IMG/VR virus record: IMGVR_UViG_3300022752_004829
Span: 19,359 to 83,358 of that record
Source of the DNA: a virus
DNA: 64,000 bases
Strand: one strand, 5' to 3'
The position numbers and the translations under genes are program-made. The notes under the pieces were generated by a model that worked only from the letters and a program-made list of their open reading frames with translations, searched no databases and was not told the origin of the DNA. Below are positions 43,601 through 53,478 of this stretch, one piece after another (positions within the stretch are counted from its first letter, which is position 1; each line of letters begins with the position of its first letter).

Positions 43601-44004
43601 CGCCAGCTTATACAATTGATAAAACTGGAGTTAATTCTGTAGCTTATTCAATAACTCCTCCTTCAAATTCTGGCGTAGTTTCATTTTATAATATATATAG
43701 AAGATTAGGATCTAATTTTAATACCCCAATTCAAGCAGGAGACTTATTTGATGTTCAATCCGCGAATCTAAGAGGCCAAACTTTAGTATTACCTATAGCT
43801 AGCATTTCTGGAAATACTCCACCATTTTTCACGCCAACAGGCATTGGTACTTGGTATATAGGTTTAGAAGCAGTAAATGCATATGGAGAAAAATCTCCAT
43901 TTGTAAGCGGAACAATAACACTAAGTTCTCAAGCTCCATTAGCTACTGTATTAGCTTCTGGATTTAATATTGTTGGTGGTAATAATTTACCAGATAATAT
44001 ATAA
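40624..44004 (+). CDS. Lambda gpJ-like central tail-tip / host-specificity protein
   Basis: The protein has 1,126 residues, against 1,132 in lambda J. N-terminal hub parts (DLISEGPIEGLVTG, SIYWNDTPV) and the PAWCFYDIVTSNRFGLGKYI segment (near 540), LNDMASIFNGLVYYNAG and RPGDIIDLYDENR follow the J order. C-terminal fibronectin-III-like parts (from about 960, PDSPSLSLSILY) form the distal receptor-binding end. The baseplate hub is expected to carry the tape measure before DNA release. The protein ends three bases before the next gene, on the same strand. Confidence 0.92.
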   Translation: MPGNPNLFSEGYEGIDYVSNMGIMWGNSDIPDSYAARHFGGGHTLIFSGYDWWGANAFNTTLSYAWSGIVGPRSPIIDLTGSMWNGSGTSNIWPNNIFFQTGNTRIHWDTRRGVGVVTDEVGRFWTVPPDPDFQRLYHTGAPSLRTLYTIPNRVGYREFYNVRPSESGYYDVSISTSQNVHILDLISEGPIEGLVTGLYTYNVSGKSAGDIGYTSYTFNPFTSQNAGVVSSILDPSITIPPEARSIYWNDTPVATNDGLLNFRYTNYKFDYGSTNIHTVSQPYVYLYEDRFHYDGYQVDKNKVPVLTANTTQVNERLYGPFFYSGIVSGLIPQKKYYVYNTDADAIKIIYNVNALYSNIVSGEYAGTSLRDQIKMGVKLYRVFSDRRESLATTRYIQSNPEKWASDSFLIKGKITQPALMHYTFWLRPYADNGFLVEVLPDQIGWAIEVQKITEEFSQSARSNATFVNSITEVYANRFTYPNSAMMYNVFNSKYFSEIPTRKYKVRLLKVKVPINYDPIGKTYSGAWNGQFKLAWTDNPAWCFYDIVTSNRFGLGKYINSALVDKWSLYEISQYCDQLVPDGYGGLEPRFTCNLLMTAREEAYKVLNDMASIFNGLVYYNAGLIFVSQDRPKDPIYTFNSSNVVNGEFRYSNSSKRVRRSVALVRFNDEYNNYLPAVEYVEDRNSVLKYGIREVEVTAFGCTKRSQARRLGKWYLTSENLETETVNFDVGLDGNFLRPGDIIDLYDENRKNRVFAGRTLTFNSSEAILDVPYNNSNLFAFTGVVNPISINFLTPTYNLNFGTYLGDLYITGFPNSTSSSGISGINSNFIRRSQIQKLTITDPKNYASQGTGNYTGFLRITFPSGLNSTDYILPNNTVWTIDYNAAIYSGSNLGLNNRYNINSQKDQNLLYPGWYLEGYLNDIKPYRIVDVRHKEDSIYSVTALEYTPQKYTDIVTGESLISVPTKIPAPDSPSLSLSILYRDPAGNYGPNGSSPAYTIDKTGVNSVAYSITPPSNSGVVSFYNIYRRLGSNFNTPIQAGDLFDVQSANLRGQTLVLPIASISGNTPPFFTPTGIGTWYIGLEAVNAYGEKSPFVSGTITLSSQAPLATVLASGFNIVGGNNLPDNI

Positions 44005-44006
44005 TT

Positions 44007-44843
44007 ATGAATAAGATATTCTCAAAAGATATAGAAATTAAATGGAATATATATCCTAATATTCCAGCATATATTAGTAAAGAATTAGATTTTTTCAACA
44101 TGTTATCTTTTAATGTTTCTATTATTAATCCAGATGGTATTATGCTGGACAGAAAAAATCAAGTATTATCTATCAATAATGAATTTATCATAGATGCAGA
44201 TAGCTTAAATGAATATTTTGATGGAAATAGACCAGTTTTGTATGAATATGCTTCGGGAAATACTCGCGGATTATATGAGATTACAGAAGTAAAAAAGATA
44301 CTGCCTCAGAATTTTATATATACATTAGAAGATAATTATAATCACTTTTTAAAATTATATAATAAAAAAGGATTTTTTAAATCACTTTCTTTTGAAATTA
44401 AATATGATAATTTTGATATTTATAAAAAATTAGATATAGAATATGATATTTTTAAAATAGAAGATTTTAATAAAATTTTCTTAAATATCTATAAAAATTC
44501 TGATGATTTATCATTAAAATTTAAGATAAATAAAAAAGAATATTTCAATTCAAAATCTAATGGACTCTATATTATTCCTTATGATTTAAAGACAAATAAA
44601 CAGTTAAATACAATTTATATAAATAATATACATGATAAATGGCTTAATACATCCGAAGAAATAAAAATTCTAACGACTCCATTTAATGATAATTCAATTA
44701 TTGAAAGCAATTTTCTAAAATTAGATATATTTTATTTTAATGAATCTCAATCTAAAATTTTAGATTTTTTTAAAGATAAAATGTCTGATATAGAGTTTCA
44801 AGATTTTAAAAAGAATATTTTAAAGATCAAACTTATAATATAG
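44007..44843 (+). CDS. Hypothetical protein downstream of gpJ
   Basis: The protein has 278 residues and is unrecognised. It is rich in Asn, Asp, Lys and Phe and predicted strand-rich (ISIINPDGIMLD, GLYEITEVKKILP), suggesting a structural protein. No signal or membrane segment is present. Being the gene directly after the J homologue in the tail-tip operon, it could be an accessory tip or fibre protein. It overlaps nothing; the next gene starts after a two-base gap. Confidence 0.55.
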   Translation: MNKIFSKDIEIKWNIYPNIPAYISKELDFFNMLSFNVSIINPDGIMLDRKNQVLSINNEFIIDADSLNEYFDGNRPVLYEYASGNTRGLYEITEVKKILPQNFIYTLEDNYNHFLKLYNKKGFFKSLSFEIKYDNFDIYKKLDIEYDIFKIEDFNKIFLNIYKNSDDLSLKFKINKKEYFNSKSNGLYIIPYDLKTNKQLNTIYINNIHDKWLNTSEEIKILTTPFNDNSIIESNFLKLDIFYFNESQSKILDFFKDKMSDIEFQDFKKNILKIKLII

Positions 44844-44845
44844 GA

Positions 44846-45490
44846 ATGGTCTATAAAGAAAATCTTATAAATCAGACTATTTCTTATTTTCAAGCACCAT
44901 TATATCTATTTAATTCTGAAAGTTTATCTAATATTTCTTGGCCTACAGAAGAAGTTGATGTTTTTGGATGTAACTTTAAGAACTATTTCCCAATCTCTAA
45001 TAAAGAATCAGACAATTTTACATTTTCGTTATCCAAGATACTTAGCATTGAAGATTCTACGGCTAATGATTACAAAAATTCTGAAAATATACCTAATAAT
45101 TTATTAGGGTTTTTTATAAAGAATGAAAACAATCAATTTATATATAAAGATATAAATTCAGATCTACCATATTTTAAATATTCAAATATAAGAAATGCTT
45201 CGATCTTAAAGATAGAAAAAACAGAGTCTATTACAAGAATTTATATTGAATTTGTCACTTTATTCCCTAACTATAATTCAATATACATAGAAAATATAAG
45301 CCAAAATTTATATTTCTTACAGAAATATTATAAATCATTTAGTGAAAATACTTATGCAACCTTTTTATTCTATTATGAATATGACAATAAATTAACCCAA
45401 GATTATTTAACTAGTAATCCACAAGATGCAAATAGAATTATACAAGATTCAAAACTAATTAATTTTAGTTTAAAGTTACTTCCTCAATAA
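44846..45490 (+). CDS. Hypothetical protein, last gene of tail-tip operon
   Basis: The protein has 214 residues and is unrecognised. It is aromatic-rich (YFQAPLYLF, WPTEEVDVFGCNFKNYFP, YLFLQKYYKSF-like region), probably a structural protein. Its end overlaps the tape measure gene on the opposite strand by 15 bases, so the two transcription units converge with no room for a terminator. No catalytic motif is visible. Confidence 0.55.
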   Translation: MVYKENLINQTISYFQAPLYLFNSESLSNISWPTEEVDVFGCNFKNYFPISNKESDNFTFSLSKILSIEDSTANDYKNSENIPNNLLGFFIKNENNQFIYKDINSDLPYFKYSNIRNASILKIEKTESITRIYIEFVTLFPNYNSIYIENISQNLYFLQKYYKSFSENTYATFLFYYEYDNKLTQDYLTSNPQDANRIIQDSKLINFSLKLLPQ

Positions 45491-48400
45491 TCCACCTGGT
45501 CTTTGCTGCTCAGTTATTACTTTTATAACTTCGTTTCTTATCTTATTAGATAACTCTTTCGCTTTTGTGGCATAATCTGAGGAAGAAGTTTCTTGATTAT
45601 TATTGTCCATATTAGTTGCGGTTGCCGAACTATCTCCCAGATTAACAGAGATAGATATATTATTAACAAGTGAAGGCTCAATATTTGTTGCTCGTGAATT
45701 ATCTTTAATGTCCATGTTAGTGCCATCATTTGCTACATATCCACCATCAGCAAATTTTCTTATCTTGCCATTATTTAAGTTTTCAAAGAATTTTTTACCG
45801 TAAGTATTAACTGCGTCTTTCCTTATAACATATTCTCCACCCATTAACATTGCTGGAATATCATCCTTACCACTAGGCCCACCTTCTGCGAATTTAATAA
45901 ATCCTCCATCTTTAACATATTTAGCATATTTATAAGGATCAAAATCACCTGTCGCACTTCGATTTGCTGGGGTTGCTCTTCTAACCTGATTAGATCCAAA
46001 TAAGCTATAGAGACCTTCTCTAATTTTTGGTGCTCCGTATTTTTGAAAAGCTCCAGCGCCAATTGAGCCAGCTGCTCCTAAAAGACCACCTAATAAAGTG
46101 TTTTGTTGTTGATTACGAAAATTCTCTCTATTTTGTCTATTAATTTCATCTACCCTTATTCTTTCTTGGCGATTTCTTTCTATAGTATCAAGTATCGCCT
46201 GTTTATTGCTTTCATATAATGATAATCCTTCAGCAAGATAACTAATTAAAGCTTCTCTTTTTTCTATTGCAGATCTATTTTGTGGATCATTTTCATTTAA
46301 AATAGCATAGCTTGATAATAAAGGATCAAGTACGTATTCTCCAGCGCTTGGAAATCCTGGATTATCATATCTGTAAAATCCAGCTAGATTCGCTCTAAAT
46401 TCTCCAACAGAGGATACAAAATCAGAATATTGGCTAGTAATATTTATATCTTTATATTCTTCTATTGCTTTTAAGGCGCTTTCTAATTTATTCTTTGTAT
46501 TTAAATCTATTACTCTTCCATCTCCTTCTTTTGTAGAGTCTCTCAACATTTGAGCAAGCACTTGTTCTTGTTGGCTTAATTTAGATTCATCTACAGCAGG
46601 AATATCTAATTGTTGGGAAATATTCTTAGTCGTCTTGCTTTCGCTTAAATCAAAAGACCTTCCTCCACCGCCACCCATAGAAGGATAAAAGTCACGATCT
46701 ATTCCTGTTTCTGGATCAAATTCTCCACCATTAGCCATCTTTATTCCACCACCTTGATTTAATGCATGTAAGAAATTTTCCCCATATTTTCGGACTGAAG
46801 ATTTTTTAATAACATACTCGCCTTGACTCAACATCGCTGGTACATCGTCTTTTGTTCCTGAACCGCCTAATACTTTTCCTCCATTTGAAAATCTTTGTAT
46901 TCTATTGCTAGTTACATAACCACCTCCAGCGCCACCTAAAGGATTTTTGAAAAAGCTTGGGATTCCACCGATACTACTAAATAAAGAATTAGTTATTGCA
47001 TTAGTCGTCATCTCTAAAGCTAATTGCTGAATTCTTCTGCTAACATTTAAGGCCATGCTTTGGAATGCGTCTCCAACATTTTGAGTTCCATCTATAATAG
47101 ATTGGAATGCTTCATTAAACTGAGATTTCATTGTTCGAGCTGTATCAGAAGCAATATTATTTAAATCCCTAAATGCATCTTGAGTACCATATGTCATTTC
47201 ATCACTAAAAGCTCCAAATATATCAGTGACGCTACCTTGACCACTTCTAATCTTCTTCTCGCGTGCTGCATTTTGTAATTGTTTATATTCATCAGCAAAT
47301 AAAGTACCTTCTTTAAACCCAGCAATAGCTTTAAGACTATCAACTGCCGCAGATGTTGCATAATTTAATTTTATAATATTATCTCCAAGTTCTTTTTTCA
47401 ATTCGGATTCTCTTGCCGTATATATATTTAAAACTTCTGTTCTTAATGCAGCATCTCCAATAGAACTTCCTAGATCAACTGCATTCTTAGTAGTCATTGC
47501 TGCTGAATTAGCACTATTTTGCAAATTAATTTGTAAATTAGCAAATGCAAGATCTACGCTCCCACCTTTAGCTACAGTACTAGCAAAAGCTTTAAAAGCT
47601 GCTTCCCTTTCCTTGTCACCTTGAAGTCTTTTCTTCTCATCCAAAGTCGCTGCGCCAACTGCGCCAACATTTCCAGCATATAAATCTTTTAAAATTTGAC
47701 CTGGCTGAAGATCTGGTCTTCCTCTCATATATTCTTGATATAAATTATTAAAATCAGAAGATTGAATATTTTCTAATGCAAAATTTTTAATAGATTCATC
47801 TGGAGAAAATAGCTGATTAAATCTTGTAGCGAAATTTGTTAAATTTAATTCTGCTTTTTTTAATTCTTTTAATTGTTGCGTTACTAAAGCGCTTGCATTC
47901 TGAACATCTCCAAATACTTTTTGTAATATTTTTATTTTCTCTGTTAATGGTACAGTCTCATCTTTGAGTAAACGATCCAATTCATTTGCTAGTGAATTGG
48001 CTTTTTCTGGCTCAAGTTCTCCAATTTTACCTAAATTTAACACAAAAGATTTTAATTCAAGAGTTGAATTTTCAAATGCAGATGCTAAATCTTTTTCGTA
48101 AGCAAGTCTTTCTTTTTCGATTTGATAGACTCTTTGTTGTCTTTCTTCTGGATTTAATTCATATATATTTTTTGGAGGATTATTGGGATTAAAAGGATAA
48201 GGCGTTGTTCCAAATCCTCTTGGTTGATTATCTCCAAAATTTAATAATCCCCTAGTATTAAAACCAAATAAATCATTATCGGTAAATTCATTAATACTCA
48301 TTGTAGCTCTATCCGCAGCAACAGATGCAGCTTCAATAGATTCTGCGACTTGATTATTTAAATTATAATATTTTTCAGAAGCATTTGCTAGAATATCAAA

Positions 48401-51400
48401 TGACCCAAATAAATTTTTTTGTTCTATTAATAAATCTCCAATGTATTTACCACTAGTAGTTCGTATAGAAGTAAATTGTCTTAATAAATCTGTAAGATCT
48501 AAATTTTTTGCTCCATTTTTTAAATCTTTATCTACTCTCTCAATGAATTGATTAACAAAGTTTGCAGAAGCAATTTCATCTTGGGCAGCTTGAAGTGCAG
48601 CTTGTAACCCTTGCTCATTTGAATTAATATAAGCTTCTTCTAAAGCTTTCTGAACTTTTGGACTTACAGAGCTATAAATTCTTGCTAAAGCAGAGTCTCT
48701 TTCAGATTCAATTTTAGCCAAATCTGTAGGTGTTCCAGTTATATTTCCACTTTCAATACCAGCAGCTTTTTCTCTAGAAATTAAAAATGATTGAACATCT
48801 TCAGAAAATCTAGATACACGATTAGCAGAATCTCTAGAGTTTCTAGCTAATAATTCTGCATTATCATTTAAATTTTTAAACGCTTTAGTTAAACCAATTG
48901 TAACACCAATTAATCCTCCTATTGCTGCCCCGTAGGGACCAAATAAAGCTCCAGTTCCAGCAAATGCAGCAGTATCCCCTAAAACTGTCGTTCCAAATTT
49001 AACGGCTTTATTCTCTGGAAAAAATTCCTGCGCAATTTGACTAGTTATTGGAACTGCGATACTCGCTCCTATACCAATTCCTTGCAATCGAGAAGCAGCA
49101 GCCGATCTAGCGGCTCTACCTTGTTCAAGTCCTCCTCTAGCTAATTCTCCCGCTACACCACCTTGAGCAGCCCTTCTTTCTAATTGTTCTAGAGCTCTTC
49201 TTCCAGTAAAAATTCTTCCAGATTGTGATACTAAAGCTTCAGTTTCTGTTACTAATCTTCTATTAACTAAATCTGCCTGTCTTAAAGAATTATTTAATCT
49301 TGATAAAGAAGGTTCAGCAATATCAAACTGTCTAGAAAGTTGATCAATATTGAGTTTAGCTTCGCTAAAAGACTTTGATCCGTTTAAAACACTTTTAATT
49401 AAAGAACTAACTGCTACTTCTAATTCTTTTGATCCTTGACTTAAAATCGGACCCTGCTCCGCTTGGGAAGCGGTATATATTGCATAATTAGGTATAAATC
49501 CATTAGAAGCCCCAGCTTGTCTAGCATCTTGAAGAGAACTAAAACGGCTTATGCCTTGAGATAAACCCCTTGGTTCGTCTTTTGTGTTGTAAACTCCAAG
49601 TCCCATTGGATTTTTATTAGACATTAATAGTCTACTTTTACCAATTCTAATTGATTCCGCTGGAATACCTGCTTCAAGTTCTCTTCCTATAGAGGAAGCT
49701 AAAGCAGAAAAATTAGGTATATAACCTACAGAGGCTTTTGTTTTTACTCCACTTTTTAATTTATATCCCTTGGAAGAAGCGATTTTATTAGCCATACTTT
49801 CTGCATTTGAATCGTTTAAAGCATTTTTTACTTCTCCAATTGTAAATTTCCCTAAACCTTTTGCTCCTTTAAATGTTCGACTAAGTTTAGCTAATTCTGA
49901 TTGAGACAAATCTAGCGGAGCATTTGGATCATCAACAGCGCTAAAAATAGCAGATTTTAACCCTGCTTCAAAAACACCTCCAAGAGCAGATTCAATTGTA
50001 GATCTATTAACATTTGTATTTACATAATTCTCAAATCTTGCATCATCAAATAAATCTTTTGGCGTTAATGCTGCGTCATTTATAAATTTATATACAGATT
50101 GTTTTAATTTTCCTTGAATATCGTTATATAATTCTTCTCCAAGTCCAGCTGTTTGACCAGGAAATCCGAATGTTGAAAATAGAAAAGATGGAGATTCACC
50201 ACTATTTCGACTTACATATTTATTTGCTCTAGCAGATGTTGAACCAAGTCCTCCTCCTCCAAATGAAGGGTATACTAAAACTGCGCCAGTCCTTTCTATA
50301 TCTCCATCGCTTAATACTCCTCGCCCTCTACCAAGCAATCTAGATTCAGTTTTTAATTTATAAGCTTTTAGAGCTCTATCTTCAACAGATGAATCTAAGA
50401 AGAATCCACTAGTAGCACTGCCTCTAATATATTTTGAAAACTCTATATCTTTAGATAAGACTTCTGCCTGCTCATTGCTTATTTTTTTGAAACCTTGATT
50501 GACCAAACTGGCAGTAGAGACAAAATTAGGAATAAATCCTCGATTAGAATATGGATTAAAACCATATATAGAAGAAAAATTATTTTTATAGTTTGATCCT
50601 GCTCGACTATTCGAAGGAGGCATGATTGCTGGCTGAGAAAAACCAGGAAATCTTTTTACTTTTTCTGCTGAATTATAAATTGTTCTGCCCATTCCTGGTA
50701 TGTTCATTTCTTTAATTTTACCAGGCTTATAACCTCCAGCGAGAGCTCCATAGATTTCATCCATTACAAAATTAGGTATAAAACCACTAGACTTAGTTGT
50801 TATTTGCCCACCTTTTACAGTAACTCCTTTTCCTAATAATCCTCCTGTAATTGTAGATGATAATGTAGCAGCTTGTTGACGCAATAAATTTTGTTCTCTT
50901 AAAATATTTAAAATTTTATTTTCAACATCTAGAACAGTAATTTGCTTTGCATTGATTGCAGCTAAAAGCTGTGGCTCTTGAGCTAAGATTGATGAAATTT
51001 TGCCTTCAATTTGAGCTCTTTGCTCTGCTTGTTTACCTATTCCTAATAAAGTTTTTGCAGAAGTTGCTGCGAATTTTGTTAAATCTAAGAATAATTTTCC
51101 TATTACTGCTGTAACTAAAAGTAGACCTGGCCCAGATATAAATGTAGATAAACCTCCTAGTATTCCTTGTCCTATTTTTGTACCAACGCTCTCTGTATCT
51201 TGATTTGATACTATTTCTAATACATTATTTATATTTTTTAAAGTACTTTCTAAAGCAGGTTGAAATGCGCCAGCACCTATTTTTGCACCAAGTTGAGTAA
51301 AGTTTGTTAAAGTTCTATTAACTAAAGCTGATAACGTCTCATTTAGAGCTTCGTTTCTTTTTATAGCTTGATCAGTTGCGCTTCTTGAAGTATTTAAAGC

Positions 51401-52402
51401 ATTATTATATACAGAATACTCTTTACCTAAATCTCCTAAAGCTGCTTTTAAAATATTAATTTGGAAAACACCGCCAACGCTCTCAGCTACTTGAGACCTT
51501 TGAGAATCAGATAATGTATCGAATGTTGAGGCTAATTCTTGTAAAATAGAAATTGCTGGACGTGTACTGCCATCGAGATCTCTTACCCTTAACCCTAAAT
51601 TTTCTAATTGATCGAGTACATCTGTTCTTTGAATTCTTGTAAAGATTGTTTTTAATGAGTTACCAATAACTGCACCACCTCTAGCAGTTGTTTGTTGAAC
51701 GCTTGTAACGATAGCTAATAATTCATCAAAATTTACCCCTGCATCTTGAGCAGAACTACCTACTCGTTGTATTGCATTTGCTAAATCGCCAGAACTAACA
51801 GCAAAAGCTGCATCAACATTCGCTAATTTATTAATAATCTGTGTTGAATCTAGCGCAGCTTTACTAAAACTGTTAATTGTAGCCGTCAATGCTTCTACGG
51901 AACTAACAGTATCTAATCCACTTAATCTAGTTAGAATTAGTGCATCTCTTGTTCTTTTTAATGTTTCTTCGACTCCTAAACCTTGACGCGCTAATTCTGT
52001 AGCCGCCCCAGCTACTGCATCAAATGATTGACCAGTACTCTTAGCAATATTGAATAAATCCCCTCCAAATTTCTGTAGACCTTTAGATGTAGTATTTAAT
52101 ATAACATTAATATCTGTAAGGGATTTCTCTACATTTATAGTACTTTTAATTAAATCTATAAAAGCCCTTTCTACTGCAAAAATTGCTCCAGCACTTGCTC
52201 CGAATGCGATAACACGAGCATTTGAAGCATCTAATGATTTTTGAAATTCATTAGAAGCTCCTGTTATACGACCTAATGGCTGAGTAAATGCTTTTTCATT
52301 AAGTCCTTTAAATTTAAAATCGCGAGATAATGCATTTTGAATATCTCTTTCTAATTGCCTTGTATCTGCACCAACCGATATTTGAGCGGTAGTTCTAGCC
52401 AT
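45476..52402 (-). CDS. Tape measure protein
   Basis: The protein has 2,308 residues and sets the tail length. Residues 1-400 are the usual TP901-type region (FGASAGAIFAVERAF, ATELARQGLGVEETLKRTRDAL, TIFTRIQRTDVLDQL). Hydrophobic helices lie near 430-470 and 1,120-1,180 (GASIAVPITSQIAQ, GALFGPYGAAIGGLIGVTIG). Four copies of G-F/Y-IPN-F/Y occur in the middle, and two copies of a KDDxPAMLxxGEYVIxK segment near the C-terminus. A good ribosome-binding site (AAAGG/AAGGA) precedes the ATG. Assuming about 1.5 angstrom per residue of helix, the tail would be very long. Confidence 0.93.
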   Translation of the reverse strand: MARTTAQISVGADTRQLERDIQNALSRDFKFKGLNEKAFTQPLGRITGASNEFQKSLDASNARVIAFGASAGAIFAVERAFIDLIKSTINVEKSLTDINVILNTTSKGLQKFGGDLFNIAKSTGQSFDAVAGAATELARQGLGVEETLKRTRDALILTRLSGLDTVSSVEALTATINSFSKAALDSTQIINKLANVDAAFAVSSGDLANAIQRVGSSAQDAGVNFDELLAIVTSVQQTTARGGAVIGNSLKTIFTRIQRTDVLDQLENLGLRVRDLDGSTRPAISILQELASTFDTLSDSQRSQVAESVGGVFQINILKAALGDLGKEYSVYNNALNTSRSATDQAIKRNEALNETLSALVNRTLTNFTQLGAKIGAGAFQPALESTLKNINNVLEIVSNQDTESVGTKIGQGILGGLSTFISGPGLLLVTAVIGKLFLDLTKFAATSAKTLLGIGKQAEQRAQIEGKISSILAQEPQLLAAINAKQITVLDVENKILNILREQNLLRQQAATLSSTITGGLLGKGVTVKGGQITTKSSGFIPNFVMDEIYGALAGGYKPGKIKEMNIPGMGRTIYNSAEKVKRFPGFSQPAIMPPSNSRAGSNYKNNFSSIYGFNPYSNRGFIPNFVSTASLVNQGFKKISNEQAEVLSKDIEFSKYIRGSATSGFFLDSSVEDRALKAYKLKTESRLLGRGRGVLSDGDIERTGAVLVYPSFGGGGLGSTSARANKYVSRNSGESPSFLFSTFGFPGQTAGLGEELYNDIQGKLKQSVYKFINDAALTPKDLFDDARFENYVNTNVNRSTIESALGGVFEAGLKSAIFSAVDDPNAPLDLSQSELAKLSRTFKGAKGLGKFTIGEVKNALNDSNAESMANKIASSKGYKLKSGVKTKASVGYIPNFSALASSIGRELEAGIPAESIRIGKSRLLMSNKNPMGLGVYNTKDEPRGLSQGISRFSSLQDARQAGASNGFIPNYAIYTASQAEQGPILSQGSKELEVAVSSLIKSVLNGSKSFSEAKLNIDQLSRQFDIAEPSLSRLNNSLRQADLVNRRLVTETEALVSQSGRIFTGRRALEQLERRAAQGGVAGELARGGLEQGRAARSAAASRLQGIGIGASIAVPITSQIAQEFFPENKAVKFGTTVLGDTAAFAGTGALFGPYGAAIGGLIGVTIGLTKAFKNLNDNAELLARNSRDSANRVSRFSEDVQSFLISREKAAGIESGNITGTPTDLAKIESERDSALARIYSSVSPKVQKALEEAYINSNEQGLQAALQAAQDEIASANFVNQFIERVDKDLKNGAKNLDLTDLLRQFTSIRTTSGKYIGDLLIEQKNLFGSFDILANASEKYYNLNNQVAESIEAASVAADRATMSINEFTDNDLFGFNTRGLLNFGDNQPRGFGTTPYPFNPNNPPKNIYELNPEERQQRVYQIEKERLAYEKDLASAFENSTLELKSFVLNLGKIGELEPEKANSLANELDRLLKDETVPLTEKIKILQKVFGDVQNASALVTQQLKELKKAELNLTNFATRFNQLFSPDESIKNFALENIQSSDFNNLYQEYMRGRPDLQPGQILKDLYAGNVGAVGAATLDEKKRLQGDKEREAAFKAFASTVAKGGSVDLAFANLQINLQNSANSAAMTTKNAVDLGSSIGDAALRTEVLNIYTARESELKKELGDNIIKLNYATSAAVDSLKAIAGFKEGTLFADEYKQLQNAAREKKIRSGQGSVTDIFGAFSDEMTYGTQDAFRDLNNIASDTARTMKSQFNEAFQSIIDGTQNVGDAFQSMALNVSRRIQQLALEMTTNAITNSLFSSIGGIPSFFKNPLGGAGGGYVTSNRIQRFSNGGKVLGGSGTKDDVPAMLSQGEYVIKKSSVRKYGENFLHALNQGGGIKMANGGEFDPETGIDRDFYPSMGGGGGRSFDLSESKTTKNISQQLDIPAVDESKLSQQEQVLAQMLRDSTKEGDGRVIDLNTKNKLESALKAIEEYKDINITSQYSDFVSSVGEFRANLAGFYRYDNPGFPSAGEYVLDPLLSSYAILNENDPQNRSAIEKREALISYLAEGLSLYESNKQAILDTIERNRQERIRVDEINRQNRENFRNQQQNTLLGGLLGAAGSIGAGAFQKYGAPKIREGLYSLFGSNQVRRATPANRSATGDFDPYKYAKYVKDGGFIKFAEGGPSGKDDIPAMLMGGEYVIRKDAVNTYGKKFFENLNNGKIRKFADGGYVANDGTNMDIKDNSRATNIEPSLVNNISISVNLGDSSATATNMDNNNQETSSSDYATKAKELSNKIRNEVIKVITEQQRPGGLLRK

Positions 52403-52425
52403 TCCTTTTACCTTTCCTATTATAG

Positions 52426-52432
52426 ATTACAC
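52426..52432 (-). promoter_or_regulatory. Late-promoter motif candidate before the tape measure
   Basis: GTGTAAT on the - strand, 24 bases before the ATG of the tape measure gene, with AAAGG and AAGGA between. No -35 box lies at the usual distance. It is one of the shared motifs before virion genes. Confidence 0.45.
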
Positions 52433-52473
52433 GAAATATAACTTAATTTTCTATTCGATAAGGTTATTTTGTC

Positions 52474-53478
52474 CTAAATTCCATGTAATTTTAAAAGGTC
52501 TTGCATATTTAATGTGCCACCCCTTTTCTTAGCTTCTTCATCTAAACTAATATTTTTAGTTTTCTGATCTAAACCTGCTTTCTGTAAATCTTCCTTAGAT
52601 GCACCTACTATTGAAGTCGCAACAGTATCACCCTTATTTTTGCTTTTTTCTAGTAATTCTTCAGCATTCTTACTACTTTCAAGCCATTCAATCAATTTAT
52701 CTGGATCTTCAAAATATTCATCTGAAGGTTTATGTTTCGCATAACTTAATTGATTCTTAAAGAATTTAGCGTAAGAGAACGTCTCTATTTGATAAAATGT
52801 TAGATTTATTATACTTTTACCATACATATGATATGGGTTATCATCGGAAGCATTAAATAAAGTTAGATGACTATTTAGTAAAGAAATTTTTTTTAAATTT
52901 TTCTCATTAAAATTAGATAGCGTATTATTATATAATTCTACAAGATTTGTAATATCTAGATTTTCTAGCTCTTCAAATTCAGACTCAGAGAAGAAATTCT
53001 TCTTCAATTCTTCGTCTTTATATATTGATATATACATATAATATTCATTTATTTTTTTATTGGCATAATCTTCGGCAGTAAAACCTATTAATTCTTTTTT
53101 TTCTAAATTTAACTTAAGAAGTTTAGTGCTTTCCTGTTTAATCTGATTATTTATAACTTCTAAATCTGCATTTCTAAATAATTTAGATTTAGTCTTCTTA
53201 AGACCAATAAGATATTCTTTTATTTTTTCTATTTCTTTATTTTTTTCTTCGGACCAAAGATTCTCTTTTAAAATATATTCTTCCTGATCTTTTAATGAAG
53301 GTAATTTTTTACTAATAGCTTTATCATAAAATTCTTGTTTTTTTAAGTCAATTTCACCAGATGATAATGAATCCATATGTTTAATATATATGGATTGGTT
53401 ATTGAATAAAGCTTTAGAATACCCTTTTAAAATATCTACTAAATATAGTCTTAAGAAATTTTTATTCTGGCTTTCCAC
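52474..53478 (-). CDS. Hypothetical protein before the tape measure, chaperone position
   Basis: The protein has 334 residues, all helical and charged, with long coiled-coil segments (KEIEKIKEYLIGLKKTKSKL, NQIKQESTKLLKLNLEKKEL). It is unrecognised. Its place between tail tube and tape measure is that of tail assembly chaperones, which bind the tape measure. The start is GTG, inside the previous gene (17-base overlap in another frame), with no Shine-Dalgarno sequence, so coupled initiation or ribosomal frameshifting is possible. The C-terminus NMQDLLKLHGI may bind a partner. Confidence 0.55.
   Translation of the reverse strand: MESQNKNFLRLYLVDILKGYSKALFNNQSIYIKHMDSLSSGEIDLKKQEFYDKAISKKLPSLKDQEEYILKENLWSEEKNKEIEKIKEYLIGLKKTKSKLFRNADLEVINNQIKQESTKLLKLNLEKKELIGFTAEDYANKKINEYYMYISIYKDEELKKNFFSESEFEELENLDITNLVELYNNTLSNFNEKNLKKISLLNSHLTLFNASDDNPYHMYGKSIINLTFYQIETFSYAKFFKNQLSYAKHKPSDEYFEDPDKLIEWLESSKNAEELLEKSKNKGDTVATSIVGASKEDLQKAGLDQKTKNISLDEEAKKRGGTLNMQDLLKLHGI

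Noticed and set aside
47986-48192. Small + strand frames inside the tape measure, fibre and nrd genes
   Set aside because: They lie opposite strong, conserved coding frames, have no start signals and show no domain pattern, so they are shadows.
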